Below are positions 45,215-53,293 of a stretch of 64,000 nt of DNA, in pieces. The notes beneath the pieces are model-generated. The model ran no database searches and was not told where the DNA came from. It saw only the letters and a program-made list of their open reading frames with translations. The position numbers were made by a program, and so were the translations under genes. This stretch comes from Massilia varians (GTDB taxonomy: Bacteria; Pseudomonadota; Gammaproteobacteria; Burkholderiales; Burkholderiaceae_D), in assembly GCF_027923905.1 (NCBI RefSeq), contig NZ_AP026966.1, positions 3,907,001 to 3,971,000 of the forward strand, in the 5' to 3' direction. The first letter of the stretch is position 1; each line of letters opens with the position of its first letter.

Positions 45215-46420
45215 ATGCCGCTCGCCCTCTGGGCGCTCACGCTGAGCGCCTTCGCCATCGGCACGACCGAGTTCGTGATCGTCGGCCTCATTCCCACCAT
45301 CGCCGCCAGCCTGAACGTGTCGGTGCCGTCCGCCGGTCTCCTGGTGAGCCTGTACGCGCTCGGCGTCGCCGTCGGCGCGCCGGTGCTCACCGCCCTCACG
45401 GGCCGGGTCCCGCGCAAGCGGCTGCTGCTCGGCCTCATGCTGCTGTTCACCGTCGGTAACCTGGTGGCCTGGATGGCGCCCGGCTATGGCGCCCTGATGG
45501 CCGCGCGCGTGCTGACCGGCCTCGCGCACGGCGTCTTCTTTTCGATCGGTTCCACCATCGCTACCAGCCTGGTGGCCAAGGACAAGGCGGCCAGCGCGAT
45601 CGCGCTGATGTTCACCGGCCTGACCGTGGCACTGGTCACCGGCGTGCCGCTCGGGACCTTCATCGGCCAGCACTTCGGCTGGCAGGCGAGCTTCCTGGCC
45701 GTCTCGCTGCTGGGCATCGTCGCCATGGCCGGCAGCTGGATCCTGGTGCCATCCACGATCGCAGGCAGCAAACCGTCCAGCCTGGCAGCCCAACTGGCGG
45801 TGCTGAAGAAGCCGCGCCTGCTGCTGGTGTACGCCATCACCACGCTCGGCTACGGCGGTTCCTTCATCGCCTTTACCTACCTGGCGCCGATCCTGCAGGA
45901 AGTCTCGGGCTTCGCCGCCTCGAGCGTCAGCCTGGTGATGCTGGTGTACGGCGTCTCGGTCGCGGCCGGGAACATCTGGGGCGGCAAGCTGGCCGACCGC
46001 AAGGGCCCGCTGCCGGCGCTGCAGATCGTGTTCGCGCTGCTGGCACTGGTGCTCCTGGTGCTCGGCTTTACCGCGCCGCACAAGTGGCTGGTGCTCGCCA
46101 CCGTGCTGGTCTGGGGCGCGGTCGCCTTCGGCAACGTGCCCGGCCTGCAGGTCTACGTGGTGCAGCGCGCCGAACGCGATGCACCGCATGCGGTGGATGT
46201 GGCTTCCGGCCTGAACATCGCCGCCTTCAACGTCGGCATCGCCTTCGGCGCCTGGGGCGGCGGCCTGATCGTCGCCAGATTCGGGCTGCTGGCCACGCCC
46301 TTGACCGGCGCCTTGATCGTCGCCGGCGCCTTCGTTCTCACCACGCTGGCGCGCTGGCTCGACCGCCGCGACGGCCTGCCTGCCAAGGCGGCCCCGCACG
46401 GCGCCGTCGCTACCCACTGA
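45215..46420 (+). CDS. MFS efflux transporter (AraJ/sugar-efflux type)
   Basis: The 401-residue protein has 12 membrane helices and the DHA1-type signature GTTEFVIVGLIPTIAASLNV and GRVPRKRLLLGLMLLF, with LAHGVFFSIGSTIATSL. AAGGAGA six bases before ATG 45215 fixes the start; an in-frame upstream reading from 45002 is not protein-like. Members export sugars, drugs or arabinose; the substrate is undetermined. The adjacent divergent LysR gene is the likely regulator. Confidence 0.88.
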   Translation: MPLALWALTLSAFAIGTTEFVIVGLIPTIAASLNVSVPSAGLLVSLYALGVAVGAPVLTALTGRVPRKRLLLGLMLLFTVGNLVAWMAPGYGALMAARVLTGLAHGVFFSIGSTIATSLVAKDKAASAIALMFTGLTVALVTGVPLGTFIGQHFGWQASFLAVSLLGIVAMAGSWILVPSTIAGSKPSSLAAQLAVLKKPRLLLVYAITTLGYGGSFIAFTYLAPILQEVSGFAASSVSLVMLVYGVSVAAGNIWGGKLADRKGPLPALQIVFALLALVLLVLGFTAPHKWLVLATVLVWGAVAFGNVPGLQVYVVQRAERDAPHAVDVASGLNIAAFNVGIAFGAWGGGLIVARFGLLATPLTGALIVAGAFVLTTLARWLDRRDGLPAKAAPHGAVATH

Positions 46421-46435
46421 TGATGTTGAAAGTGA

Positions 46436-47143
46436 TTACTCGTCCAGCTCCGGATAGTGGCGGAAGATCCCGTTCTGGTTGAACGGGATGCGGCGCGGCG
46501 AGGCCAGGTAGGCCACGATGTTCGGCCGCGCCGCCACGCGCTCGCGCAGCGCGCCGAGGGCCGGATACTCGCCCTCCAGGCGTTTCATCGCGTTCGGGAA
46601 GGCGTAGCGCAGGTCCTCGATCACCTGGAACAGCGACAGGTCGGCATAGGTCAGCTTGTCGCCCACCAGCCAGTCGCGCGGCTCGGGATTGGTGAGCAGG
46701 CGCGAGAAATAGCCGAAGAACTTGGGCAGGCGCGTCTCGATCAGGTCGGCGGCGCGCCGCAGCGCTTCCGGCTTCTGGTCTTCGTAGTAGAGCGAAGTGG
46801 CGATCGGGTGGTGGGTGTCATGGATCTCGGTGACCAGGTCGGCAATGGTCAGCTGCAGCTGGTGGGTCCATAGCCGGCCCGGATCGGAACGGGGCGCCAG
46901 CGCATGCTGCTCGCCCAGGTAGAGCAGGATGTTGGCGACCTGGCCGATGGTCAGCTCGCCGGCACGCAGGAAAGGCGGCGCGAACGACGGCCGGGCTTCG
47001 GTCTCGAGCGCCGACAGCAGGAGGTCCATGCCGCCCTCGCGGCGCGCGACGTCCACGTATTCGGCTCCCGCCTCTTCCAGGGCAAGCCGGACGAACTCGC
47101 CACGCCCTTGTATACCCGGCCAGTAAAAAAGTTCATACGCCAT
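46436..47143 (-). CDS. Glutathione S-transferase-like protein
   Basis: The 235-residue protein has a thioredoxin-like N-terminal domain (YELFYWPGIQGRGEFVRLALEE, GQVANILLYLGE) and an alpha-helical C-terminal domain (WLVGDKLTYADLSLFQVIED). The tyrosine near the start (FYW) is in the place of the GSH-activating residue of alpha/mu/pi classes. GGAGGTGCGAG before ATG 47143 fixes the start. The activity on a substrate is unknown. Confidence 0.87.
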   Translation of the reverse strand: MAYELFYWPGIQGRGEFVRLALEEAGAEYVDVARREGGMDLLLSALETEARPSFAPPFLRAGELTIGQVANILLYLGEQHALAPRSDPGRLWTHQLQLTIADLVTEIHDTHHPIATSLYYEDQKPEALRRAADLIETRLPKFFGYFSRLLTNPEPRDWLVGDKLTYADLSLFQVIEDLRYAFPNAMKRLEGEYPALGALRERVAARPNIVAYLASPRRIPFNQNGIFRHYPELDE

Positions 47144-47313
47144 CTCGCACCTCCGGTCTGCTTCGGTCTGGCGCAATTATCGATGATGAATTGGAAGCGT
47201 GTCGCCGCACAAACATGGTAATCTTGTAGTGCCTGTCAGGCGAAAACAAAAAGTCGCAAAAGAAGCAAAAAATAAGCAAGAATAAGCAAGACGAACCACG
47301 AGAGAGAGACAAC
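47144..47313. other. Divergent intergenic region upstream of GST
   Basis: This stretch holds the GST ribosome-binding site, a run of A-rich sequence, and a tandem duplicate of AATAAGCAAG at 47271-47290. No RNA gene or clear promoter pair was recognised. Confidence 0.4.
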
Positions 47314-47385
47314 ATGAACGCAACCCGTCCCAGCGGTTTCATTCACATTCCCCAGCGTTCTCCGTATTACCACAGTACCAGTTAG
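47314..47385 (+). CDS. Short ORF of 23 codons, possible leader peptide
   Basis: ATG is preceded by AGAGAGAG at about six bases and the frame ends TAG 47385. The peptide starts MNATRPSGFIHIPQRSPYYH. It lies 128 bases upstream of the DUF535-type gene on the same strand. It could be a leader peptide, a small toxin or signal precursor, or a chance frame; no homolog is known to me. Confidence 0.3.
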   Translation: MNATRPSGFIHIPQRSPYYHSTS

Positions 47386-47513
47386 CCTCCCGGTTAATTG
47401 CATGGCAGAATGTGATTTCTGCGATGCAAGTCCTTCACGTTCGAAGGGCATCGAAGATAAAGACAGTGGCGCCGTCGTGGCGCCCGCAACTTTACGCCGA
47501 CTGGAGCGCTCAC

Positions 47514-48485
47514 ATGATTTTCGCTCACCTTACCAAGGGTTGGATCGCACGCCGCAGCCAGACCACGCCTGCCTCGTGGATGCTGAGCATCGCGCGCAGC
47601 CTGCGCGTGCTGCGCTACTGGCGCGAGCACCAGGCCCTGTGCCGCCTCGACCTGGTGCGCCGCTTCGTCGCGGCCGCTCCCAACGACGACCTGTTCCACC
47701 ACCTGAGCCATCGCAGCTACCTGTCGCGCGACCTGAGCGCGCGCGAGCGCGTGCAGTGCGTGCTGTCGCACTACCGCTTCGAGGACGCCGCGTTCAGCAA
47801 TGCCTACCACCAGGCCGTCTACGGCGGCGGCGGACTCACGCTGTGGCAGCACACGTCCCTGGGTGAAAGCGGCGAGCACAACTTCCTGCTGCGTCTCGAG
47901 ATGGCGCCGCGCCACGACGCCGAGGGCGACCTCACCATCTCGCTGGTCGCCGACGGCAAGTACCTGCACCGCCTGTCCTATACCTGGATCGACGGCCAGC
48001 TGGCAGGCAGCGAGCTGCCGACCGTGCCCTTCGTCACCCGCAACCAGGGCCGCTGGACCGATTCCGGCGCCGCCTTCGACGCCTTCGAAGAAGTCTTCCC
48101 CAACAACTCGCCGAGCTTCTTCTGCTTCGCCGCGATGCAGGGCGTGGCGCAGGCCCTGGGCATCGACTAGGTGGTGGCCATCAAGTGCACCTCGCACATC
48201 GCCTACGATCCCCTCGACGTGAAGCACTTCGAGAATGCCTACGACGGCTTCTGGAAGATCCTTGGCGGGGTCGAGATGCCGGGCCGCAGCTACCTGATCC
48301 GCCTGCCCTTCTATCTCAAGCCGCTGGCCGACATGCCCTCCAAGCACCGCAAGCGCGCCGCCCAGCGCCGCGAATTCTGGCGCGCCATCGGCGACTCCAC
48401 CCGCAGCACCATGCTGCGCCACATGGTGCCGGCGGTGGCAAGCCGGGACCGCACGGTCAACTCGCCGGCCGTGGCCGAGGCATAG
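47514..48485 (+). pseudogene. DUF535 (VirK/YbjX) gene with an internal TAG codon
   Basis: The frame from ATG 47514 (GGAG upstream) reads through a DUF535 N-terminal half (RVQCVLSHYRFEDAAFSNAYHQ, HNFLLRLEMAPR, TWIDGQ), stops at TAG 48168-48170, and then continues in the same frame with VVAIKCTSHIAYD and RSYLIRLPFYLKPLADMPSK to TAG 48485. The part after the stop is needed for the family domain, so one nonsense change splits the gene. VirK/YbjX proteins are linked to envelope function. It may be pseudogenised, or a base error in the sequence. Confidence 0.8.
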
Positions 48486-48573
48486 CGCCCAGCCACGGAT
48501 GCACGCGCCGGCGCAAGCCCGGCTTGCCACATTCGCCACACCCGCCCGGGTCCGTGGTACACTGCCGCCTCGC

Positions 48574-48656
48574 TAGGGGTCCTGGTGTGCGCAACAGCGC
48601 GCTGCCGGGTGAGAGATACCCTTCGTACCTGATCTGGATAATGCCAGCGAAGGAAA
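48574..48656 (+). ncRNA. TPP riboswitch (THI element)
   Basis: The element contains AGGGGTCC, GGGTGAGAGATACCCTTCG and ACCTGATCTGGATAATGCCA, GCGAAGGAA, all conserved parts of the thiamin pyrophosphate aptamer (CTGAGA/ACCCTT and the pyrophosphate-binding stems). It lies in the leader of a TonB-dependent receptor gene, 109 bases upstream of its start. It should repress the receptor when TPP is plentiful. Confidence 0.92.
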
Positions 48657-48724
48657 GCGCAACGCAGTTCCCATCCTTGTTTGCCCTTCCCCCACGTTGG
48701 CTCCGGCTTTTTTCATTGAAAGCA

Positions 48725-48749
48725 GCGCGCCATGTTCGACGTGGCGCGC
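48725..48749 (+). promoter_or_regulatory. Hairpin just before the riboswitch-controlled start
   Basis: GCGCGCCA and TGGCGCGC form a perfect 8-bp stem with a 9-base loop, 16 bases upstream of ATG 48765. It lies between the aptamer and the start and may be part of the expression platform, either blocking ribosome access or stabilising an alternative fold. Confidence 0.5.
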
Positions 48750-48764
48750 GAAGACGAGCAAACC

Positions 48765-50894
48765 ATGACATCCACGCTGAAGTATTCCCTGATTGCCTGC
48801 GCCATCCTGCAGGCCTTCTCCACCACCGCATCCGCCCAGGACACCGAAGGCATGGCCTCGGTGGTCGTCACCGGCAGCCGCTGGGTCGGCAGCGAGCGCG
48901 CCAGCATCGGCGGCTTTTCCGACGCGCCGCTGCTCGACACGCCGGCATCGATCACCGCCATCAACCGCACCCAGATGCTGGACCTGTCGATCCGCAACGT
49001 GACCGATGCCGCCCGCTACGACGCCGCGGTCGGCGACGCCTACAACGCGGTCGGCTATGCCGAGCAGTTCTCGATCCGCGGCTTCGCCCTCGACAACGCC
49101 ACCAGCTACCGCAAGGACGGCATCGCGATCTCCGCCGATACCCAGATTCCGCTGGAGAACAAGGAACGCATCGAGGTGCTGCGCGGCCTGGCCGGGCTGC
49201 AGGCCGGCGTCGCGGCGCCGGGCGGCATGGTCAACTTCGTCACCAAGCGCCCCACCAACGCGCCACTGCGCTCGGCGCTGGTGGAAGTGAGCGAGCGCGG
49301 CACCCTGCACGGGTCGATCGACCTGGGCGGGCGCTTCGAGGATCGCCGCTTCGGCTATCGGCTCAATGCCGCCGCCGAAGACCTGAAGTCCTACGTGCGC
49401 GGCGCCGACGGCGAGCGCCAGTTCGTGTCCGCCGCTTTCGATTGGCAGATCAGCCCTGACGCCCTGCTTCAGCTGGACCTCGACCACCAGCACAAGGCGC
49501 AGATCACGGCGCCCGGCTACCAGCTGCTGCGCAACGAAGTCCTGCCGACCGGCGTCTCGGCCAAGACCCTGCTGAACGACCAACCCTGGACCAGGCCGGT
49601 GGAGACCGACAGCAGCAATCTGGGCCTGCGCTTCGAATACCGCCTCAGCCAGGACTGGAGCGCGACCGTCAACGCCAACAAGCACTGGTTCAAGCGCGAC
49701 GACTACACCGCCTTCCCCTACGGCTGCAGCAACGAGGGCGACGGCTTCTATCCGGGCTACTGCTCGAACGGCGACTACGACGTGTATGACTACCAGAGCG
49801 TGGGCGAACGCAGGACGCCGTGGGGCCTGCAGGCCAAGCTGCAGGGCCGCTTCGCCACCGGCGCGGTGCGCCACCAGCTGACCGTGGGCGCTGCCCTGTC
49901 CGAGCGCCACGACAGCTTCGGCGAGTACGTCTACGACTACGCCGGCTACAGCAACATCTGGAACAACCGGGCGGTCGATCCGGCTCCCGGCAACCCGCGT
50001 ACCGGCCCGGTGATGGAGCGCCGCAGCGACCGCGAGAGCGCGCTGTTCGTGCAGGACGTGGCGACGCTGTCCGACAAGCTCACGCTGCACACCGGCCTGC
50101 GCTGGGTGAAGCTCAAGCGTGACGAGCTGGCCGAGATCGAGCAGGGCTGGGTGCATGCCGACGATTCCTTCGTGCTGCCGAGCGTCGCCCTGGTCTACAA
50201 GCCGGCGCGCGACTGGAGCGTCTACGGTTCGCTGAGCCACGGCCTGCAGCATGGCGGCATCGCCGAGATGGGCACCGCCAACGAAGCCAGCGTGCTGCCG
50301 CCGAGCCGATCGAAGCAGGTCGAAGTGGGCGTCAAGGGCGTGGTGGGCAACGCGGTGATGCTGTCGGCCGCCGCCTTCGACATTCGCCAGGGCCTGGAGT
50401 ACGTGAATGCCGCCAACCTGTTCGTGCGCGCCGGCCAGCAACGCCACCGCGGCGTCGAACTGGCGGCCCAGGGCAAGCTGAACGCTGACCTGAACTACAG
50501 CCTGTCCCTGATGGCGCTCGACGCCGAGCAGACCGGCACCGGGGACGTCGATGTCGAAGGCAAGCGCGTGACCAACGTGCCGGAGTTCCGTTCGACCGCC
50601 TGGGTGGAATACGCCGTGCCGGCGCTGCGCGGCCTGAAGCTGGACGCCACCTGGCAGTACTCGGGCAGCAAGGCCTTCGACCCGGCCAACCGCGCCATCG
50701 TGCCGGGCTACCACGTGGCCGCGCTGGGCGCCTCGTATGCGCTGCGCGTGGGCGGCATGCACACCGTTCTGCGCGCCCGCGTGGACAATGTGTTCGACAA
50801 GTTCTACTGGCGCGACGTGACGCAGTCGCTGGGCGGCTACCTGCTGCCGGGCGCGCCGCGCACGTTCAGGGTATCGGCGCAGTTCGAATTCTGA
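48765..50894 (+). CDS. TonB-dependent receptor under TPP riboswitch control, predicted thiamin receptor
   Basis: The 709-residue outer-membrane protein has a signal peptide (LIACAILQAFSTTASAQ), a plug domain (TPASITAINRTQMLDLSIRN, EQFSIRGFALDN, RIEVLRGLAGLQAGVAAPGG) and a barrel ending APRTFRVSAQFEF. The plug resembles FhuE/FpvA-type receptors in sequence, but the upstream TPP riboswitch makes uptake of thiamin or a thiamin precursor far more likely. The start at 48765 (MTSTLKYS) gives a standard signal peptide; an in-frame ATG at 48732 sits in the hairpin. No TonB/ExbBD genes are adjacent. Confidence 0.88.
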   Translation: MTSTLKYSLIACAILQAFSTTASAQDTEGMASVVVTGSRWVGSERASIGGFSDAPLLDTPASITAINRTQMLDLSIRNVTDAARYDAAVGDAYNAVGYAEQFSIRGFALDNATSYRKDGIAISADTQIPLENKERIEVLRGLAGLQAGVAAPGGMVNFVTKRPTNAPLRSALVEVSERGTLHGSIDLGGRFEDRRFGYRLNAAAEDLKSYVRGADGERQFVSAAFDWQISPDALLQLDLDHQHKAQITAPGYQLLRNEVLPTGVSAKTLLNDQPWTRPVETDSSNLGLRFEYRLSQDWSATVNANKHWFKRDDYTAFPYGCSNEGDGFYPGYCSNGDYDVYDYQSVGERRTPWGLQAKLQGRFATGAVRHQLTVGAALSERHDSFGEYVYDYAGYSNIWNNRAVDPAPGNPRTGPVMERRSDRESALFVQDVATLSDKLTLHTGLRWVKLKRDELAEIEQGWVHADDSFVLPSVALVYKPARDWSVYGSLSHGLQHGGIAEMGTANEASVLPPSRSKQVEVGVKGVVGNAVMLSAAAFDIRQGLEYVNAANLFVRAGQQRHRGVELAAQGKLNADLNYSLSLMALDAEQTGTGDVDVEGKRVTNVPEFRSTAWVEYAVPALRGLKLDATWQYSGSKAFDPANRAIVPGYHVAALGASYALRVGGMHTVLRARVDNVFDKFYWRDVTQSLGGYLLPGAPRTFRVSAQFEF

Positions 50895-50906
50895 TCGGGC
50901 TTTTGG

Positions 50907-51013
50907 TAGGGTGGACGGCTTTGCCGTCCGCGCGTTCAACCGGCGGGAAAACAGTCGCACGGGCAGCATCACCGTCGTTTGAACGCGCGCACGGCATAGC
51001 CGTGCACCCTACA
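50907..51013. repeat. BIME-like inverted repeat, copy 3
   Basis: The left REP unit begins GTAGGGTGGACGGC and the right unit ends GCCGTGCACCCTAC; between them GAACGCGCG repeats inversely. It has the same termini as the copies at 10932 and 14765 and lies right after the receptor stop codon. The right unit has diverged (CACGGC against GACGGC). Confidence 0.75.
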
Positions 51014-51837
51014 TTAATCCGCTAGTTCGGCCAGCTTGTTCAAGCAGCGCCGCTGGAACCCATCCAGCCCGGCGCTCACGAAACTGTCCTCCGGTGCGAT
51101 CACCGCCGACAGCTGGCGGCTGGCCTCGAACAGTTCGATCCCGAAGGTCCCCGAACCGGGCACCTTGCCCTGGCAGATCCGGTCGGCCACCTGGAACGCG
51201 ACCTGCAGGCCCACGTTCTGCATCAGGCCCGCCAGGTAGGATTCGAACACGCCGGCGCACAGCCCCGGGGCCATCACGCTGGCGGCAAGGCGCAGCGCTC
51301 GGAGTGGCGCCAGACGTTGGGCGCCACCTTGCGCGCGACGCCCTGCACTTTCACGCGGATGAGCGGGCGCATCGCGATGCGCGCCAGCAGCATGCGCAGG
51401 CCGTTCAGGCCGAGCATGGTCACCGCGCCGTCGAGGGTCTCGATCGGCTTGGCCGGCCGGTAATAGGCGCTGTTCGCCTCGCGGATCACTTCGGCCACCA
51501 GCACCACGTCGCGCCCCACCTCGGCCGACAGCGCCCCAGTGGAGATGTTCTCGTCCGACAGCGCGCCCAGCAACTGGGTCACGAGTTCCGGCACGCGCGG
51601 CACCAGGCCGGACGCGCTTTCGGGGTCGTCCGTCAGGGCGCGGACCTCGACCAGGATCTGCTGCTCGATCTCGGGACTGGCGTTGGTGCCGCTCGAGGCG
51701 GCCAGCCAGCGGTAGTAGGCGGCGTCCAAGTCGGACGCCATGTTCTCTTCGTTCGCCACCGCGGCCGCTTCAAGCGCGGCCGAGGCGGCGGTCTCCTTCT
51801 CGGCGCCGCCCAGCAGGCGGCCTATCCAGTTTTTCAC
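51014..51837 (-). pseudogene. Frameshifted HDOD-domain protein
   Basis: The first 187 codons from ATG 51837 (MKNWIGRLLGGAEKE) cover an HDOD domain with LVPRVPELVTQLLGALSDEN and VTMLGLNGLRMLL, but the frame then ends ERCALPPA and TGA. In another frame the rest continues with MAPGLCAGVFESYLAGLMQN, ending near 51014. One missing base in GCCTTGCC would repair it (GCCCTTGCC). HDOD proteins are signalling modules often near motility genes. The break may be real or a sequence error. Confidence 0.8.
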
Positions 51838-51950
51838 AGCGCACCGCCGTCATGTCAAAGCTGAGAAGAGTATTTTAATACCATGCGGCAACAAAAAAGC
51901 AATGTCAGCGCTCGACTGTTGAATCCAGCTCAATCGGCACGGACAAACGC

Positions 51951-52475
51951 TCAGCGCGCCGGCCCCAGCAAGGCCTCCACCCGGCGCACCCGCTGTTCCA
52001 GGCTGCCTTCGAGCAGCACGTAGGGAATGGCGCGTGCCGCCAGGGTCTCGACCAGCATCCGGTGCACGCTCTGGCGCACTTCTTCCGACTCGCGCTGCAG
52101 GCCGTCCGGCTCCCAGGGGCTGTCGGGCGCCGTCACCAGGGTCCAGGCGTAGTCGTGGCGGCTTTCCAGGCGCGCCAGCTGCGGGTCGACCCGGTTCCAG
52201 TACTGGCGGCTGTACAGCGCCGTCATCAAGGGCGTCGTGTCGCAGAACAGGAAGCGAACCGCGCGCGCGGCCGCCTCGTCCTCGCGCGCAAGCTGGGTGC
52301 AGGCGATCGGGTACTGGTCGCCCTCGAAAGGCACGCGGCCGCGGGTGTCGACGAATTCGCGCAGGTATTCCGGCACCCACACGCTGCCGTAGTGCCGCGC
52401 CAGCGCCTCGCACAGGGTCGACTTGCCGGACGATTCGGCGCCGAGCACGGCGATCCGCTGGACTGGAGAACTCAC
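51951..52475 (-). CDS. NadR-like AAA ATPase/kinase
   Basis: This 174-residue protein is the C-terminal type kinase domain of NadR: P-loop GAESSGKST at residues 12-20, FLFCDTTPLMTALYSRQYW and RHDYAWTLVTAPDSPWEPDG. The NMN adenylyltransferase domain of NadR is absent. Such stand-alone domains phosphorylate nucleosides or vitamins such as nicotinamide riboside; thiamin is possible here. The start is GTG 52475, overlapping the pnuC stop (GTGA). It is one operon with pnuC. Confidence 0.8.
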   Translation of the reverse strand: MSSPVQRIAVLGAESSGKSTLCEALARHYGSVWVPEYLREFVDTRGRVPFEGDQYPIACTQLAREDEAAARAVRFLFCDTTPLMTALYSRQYWNRVDPQLARLESRHDYAWTLVTAPDSPWEPDGLQRESEEVRQSVHRMLVETLAARAIPYVLLEGSLEQRVRRVEALLGPAR

Positions 52476-53065
52476 GCGTCCCTCCGCGCGAGCTTCGACC
52501 AGGCGCGCCAGCCGGTCCAGGCCAGCACCACGAACACCGCATACAGGATGGCGGTCAGGTGCAGGTCCTTGTAGATGTACAGGCCGACGTAGAGCAGGTC
52601 CACGACGATCCACACCAGCCAGTTCTCGACCTTCTTGCGGCCCAGCAGGAGCTGACCCACCAGGCTGCCGGCGGTCAGGAAACCGTCCGCATGCGGCACG
52701 TCGGTGTCGGTGAGATGGTCGAGGAACTGGGACAGCAGCACGAAGCCAATGGCCCAGGCGGCGATGGACCAGCCACGCCCCGCGCGCGTCAGGCGCGAAA
52801 CGACCAAGGGCTGGTCGCCGGCACCGTGCAGCCACTGGTACCAGCCCCATACGGAGGCGCCGATGAACACGAACTGCAGGCCCATGTCGCCATACAGCTT
52901 GGCCTCGAAGAAGACCACGGCGAAGGTCGCTGACGACGCGATCGAAAACAGCCAGGCCCAGTGCTTCTGGCGGATGTTCAGCAGCACGGTGGTCACCGCC
53001 AGCAGGAAGGAGATGAGTTCCAGCGGCGTGGTGCTGAAACCGAGGAAGGCGAGCGGTTCGTTCAT
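52472..53065 (-). CDS. pnuC: PnuC-type vitamin transporter
   Basis: The 197-residue inner-membrane protein has about seven to eight helices, FLAVTTVLLNIRQKHWAW-type sequence near residue 25, and the WGWYQW motif at 73-78 typical of PnuC. KKVENWLVWIVVDLLYVGLY is the conserved second half. PnuC moves nicotinamide riboside by facilitated diffusion driven by its kinase; the related PnuT carries thiamin. Sequence alone does not decide. The next gene is a NadR-like kinase and a TPP-riboswitch receptor lies 1.6 kb away, so both cargoes remain possible. Confidence 0.83.
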   Translation of the reverse strand: MNEPLAFLGFSTTPLELISFLLAVTTVLLNIRQKHWAWLFSIASSATFAVVFFEAKLYGDMGLQFVFIGASVWGWYQWLHGAGDQPLVVSRLTRAGRGWSIAAWAIGFVLLSQFLDHLTDTDVPHADGFLTAGSLVGQLLLGRKKVENWLVWIVVDLLYVGLYIYKDLHLTAILYAVFVVLAWTGWRAWSKLARRDA

Positions 53066-53293
53066 TCGGATGCGGTTGGGAAGGCGGCGGCGCCGCCAGA
53101 TCAGCAGGCGATTATGGCCACTCGCCGCCCAATGCGCAAGCCGGACCGTCCGGATCCGCACCCAGCCGTCGATGCTGCCTGTGGCGTGGTGAAGCGCTCT
53201 GTCGTCACGATGTCGTGACAATGCGAGATTTTCCAGTACACGACCCTCGCTATACTGGTCGCGCGCCATCCGCGGCGCCTTTCCGGAGAACTC

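Noticed and set aside
47271..47290. Tandem AATAAGCAAG pair as a possible CRISPR or iteron
   Set aside because: Only two short copies without spacers; it is likely chance in an A-rich leader.
53066..53293. A possible second TPP element upstream of pnuC
   Set aside because: No ACCTGATCTGGAT or CTGAGA motif is present on the minus strand in this region.
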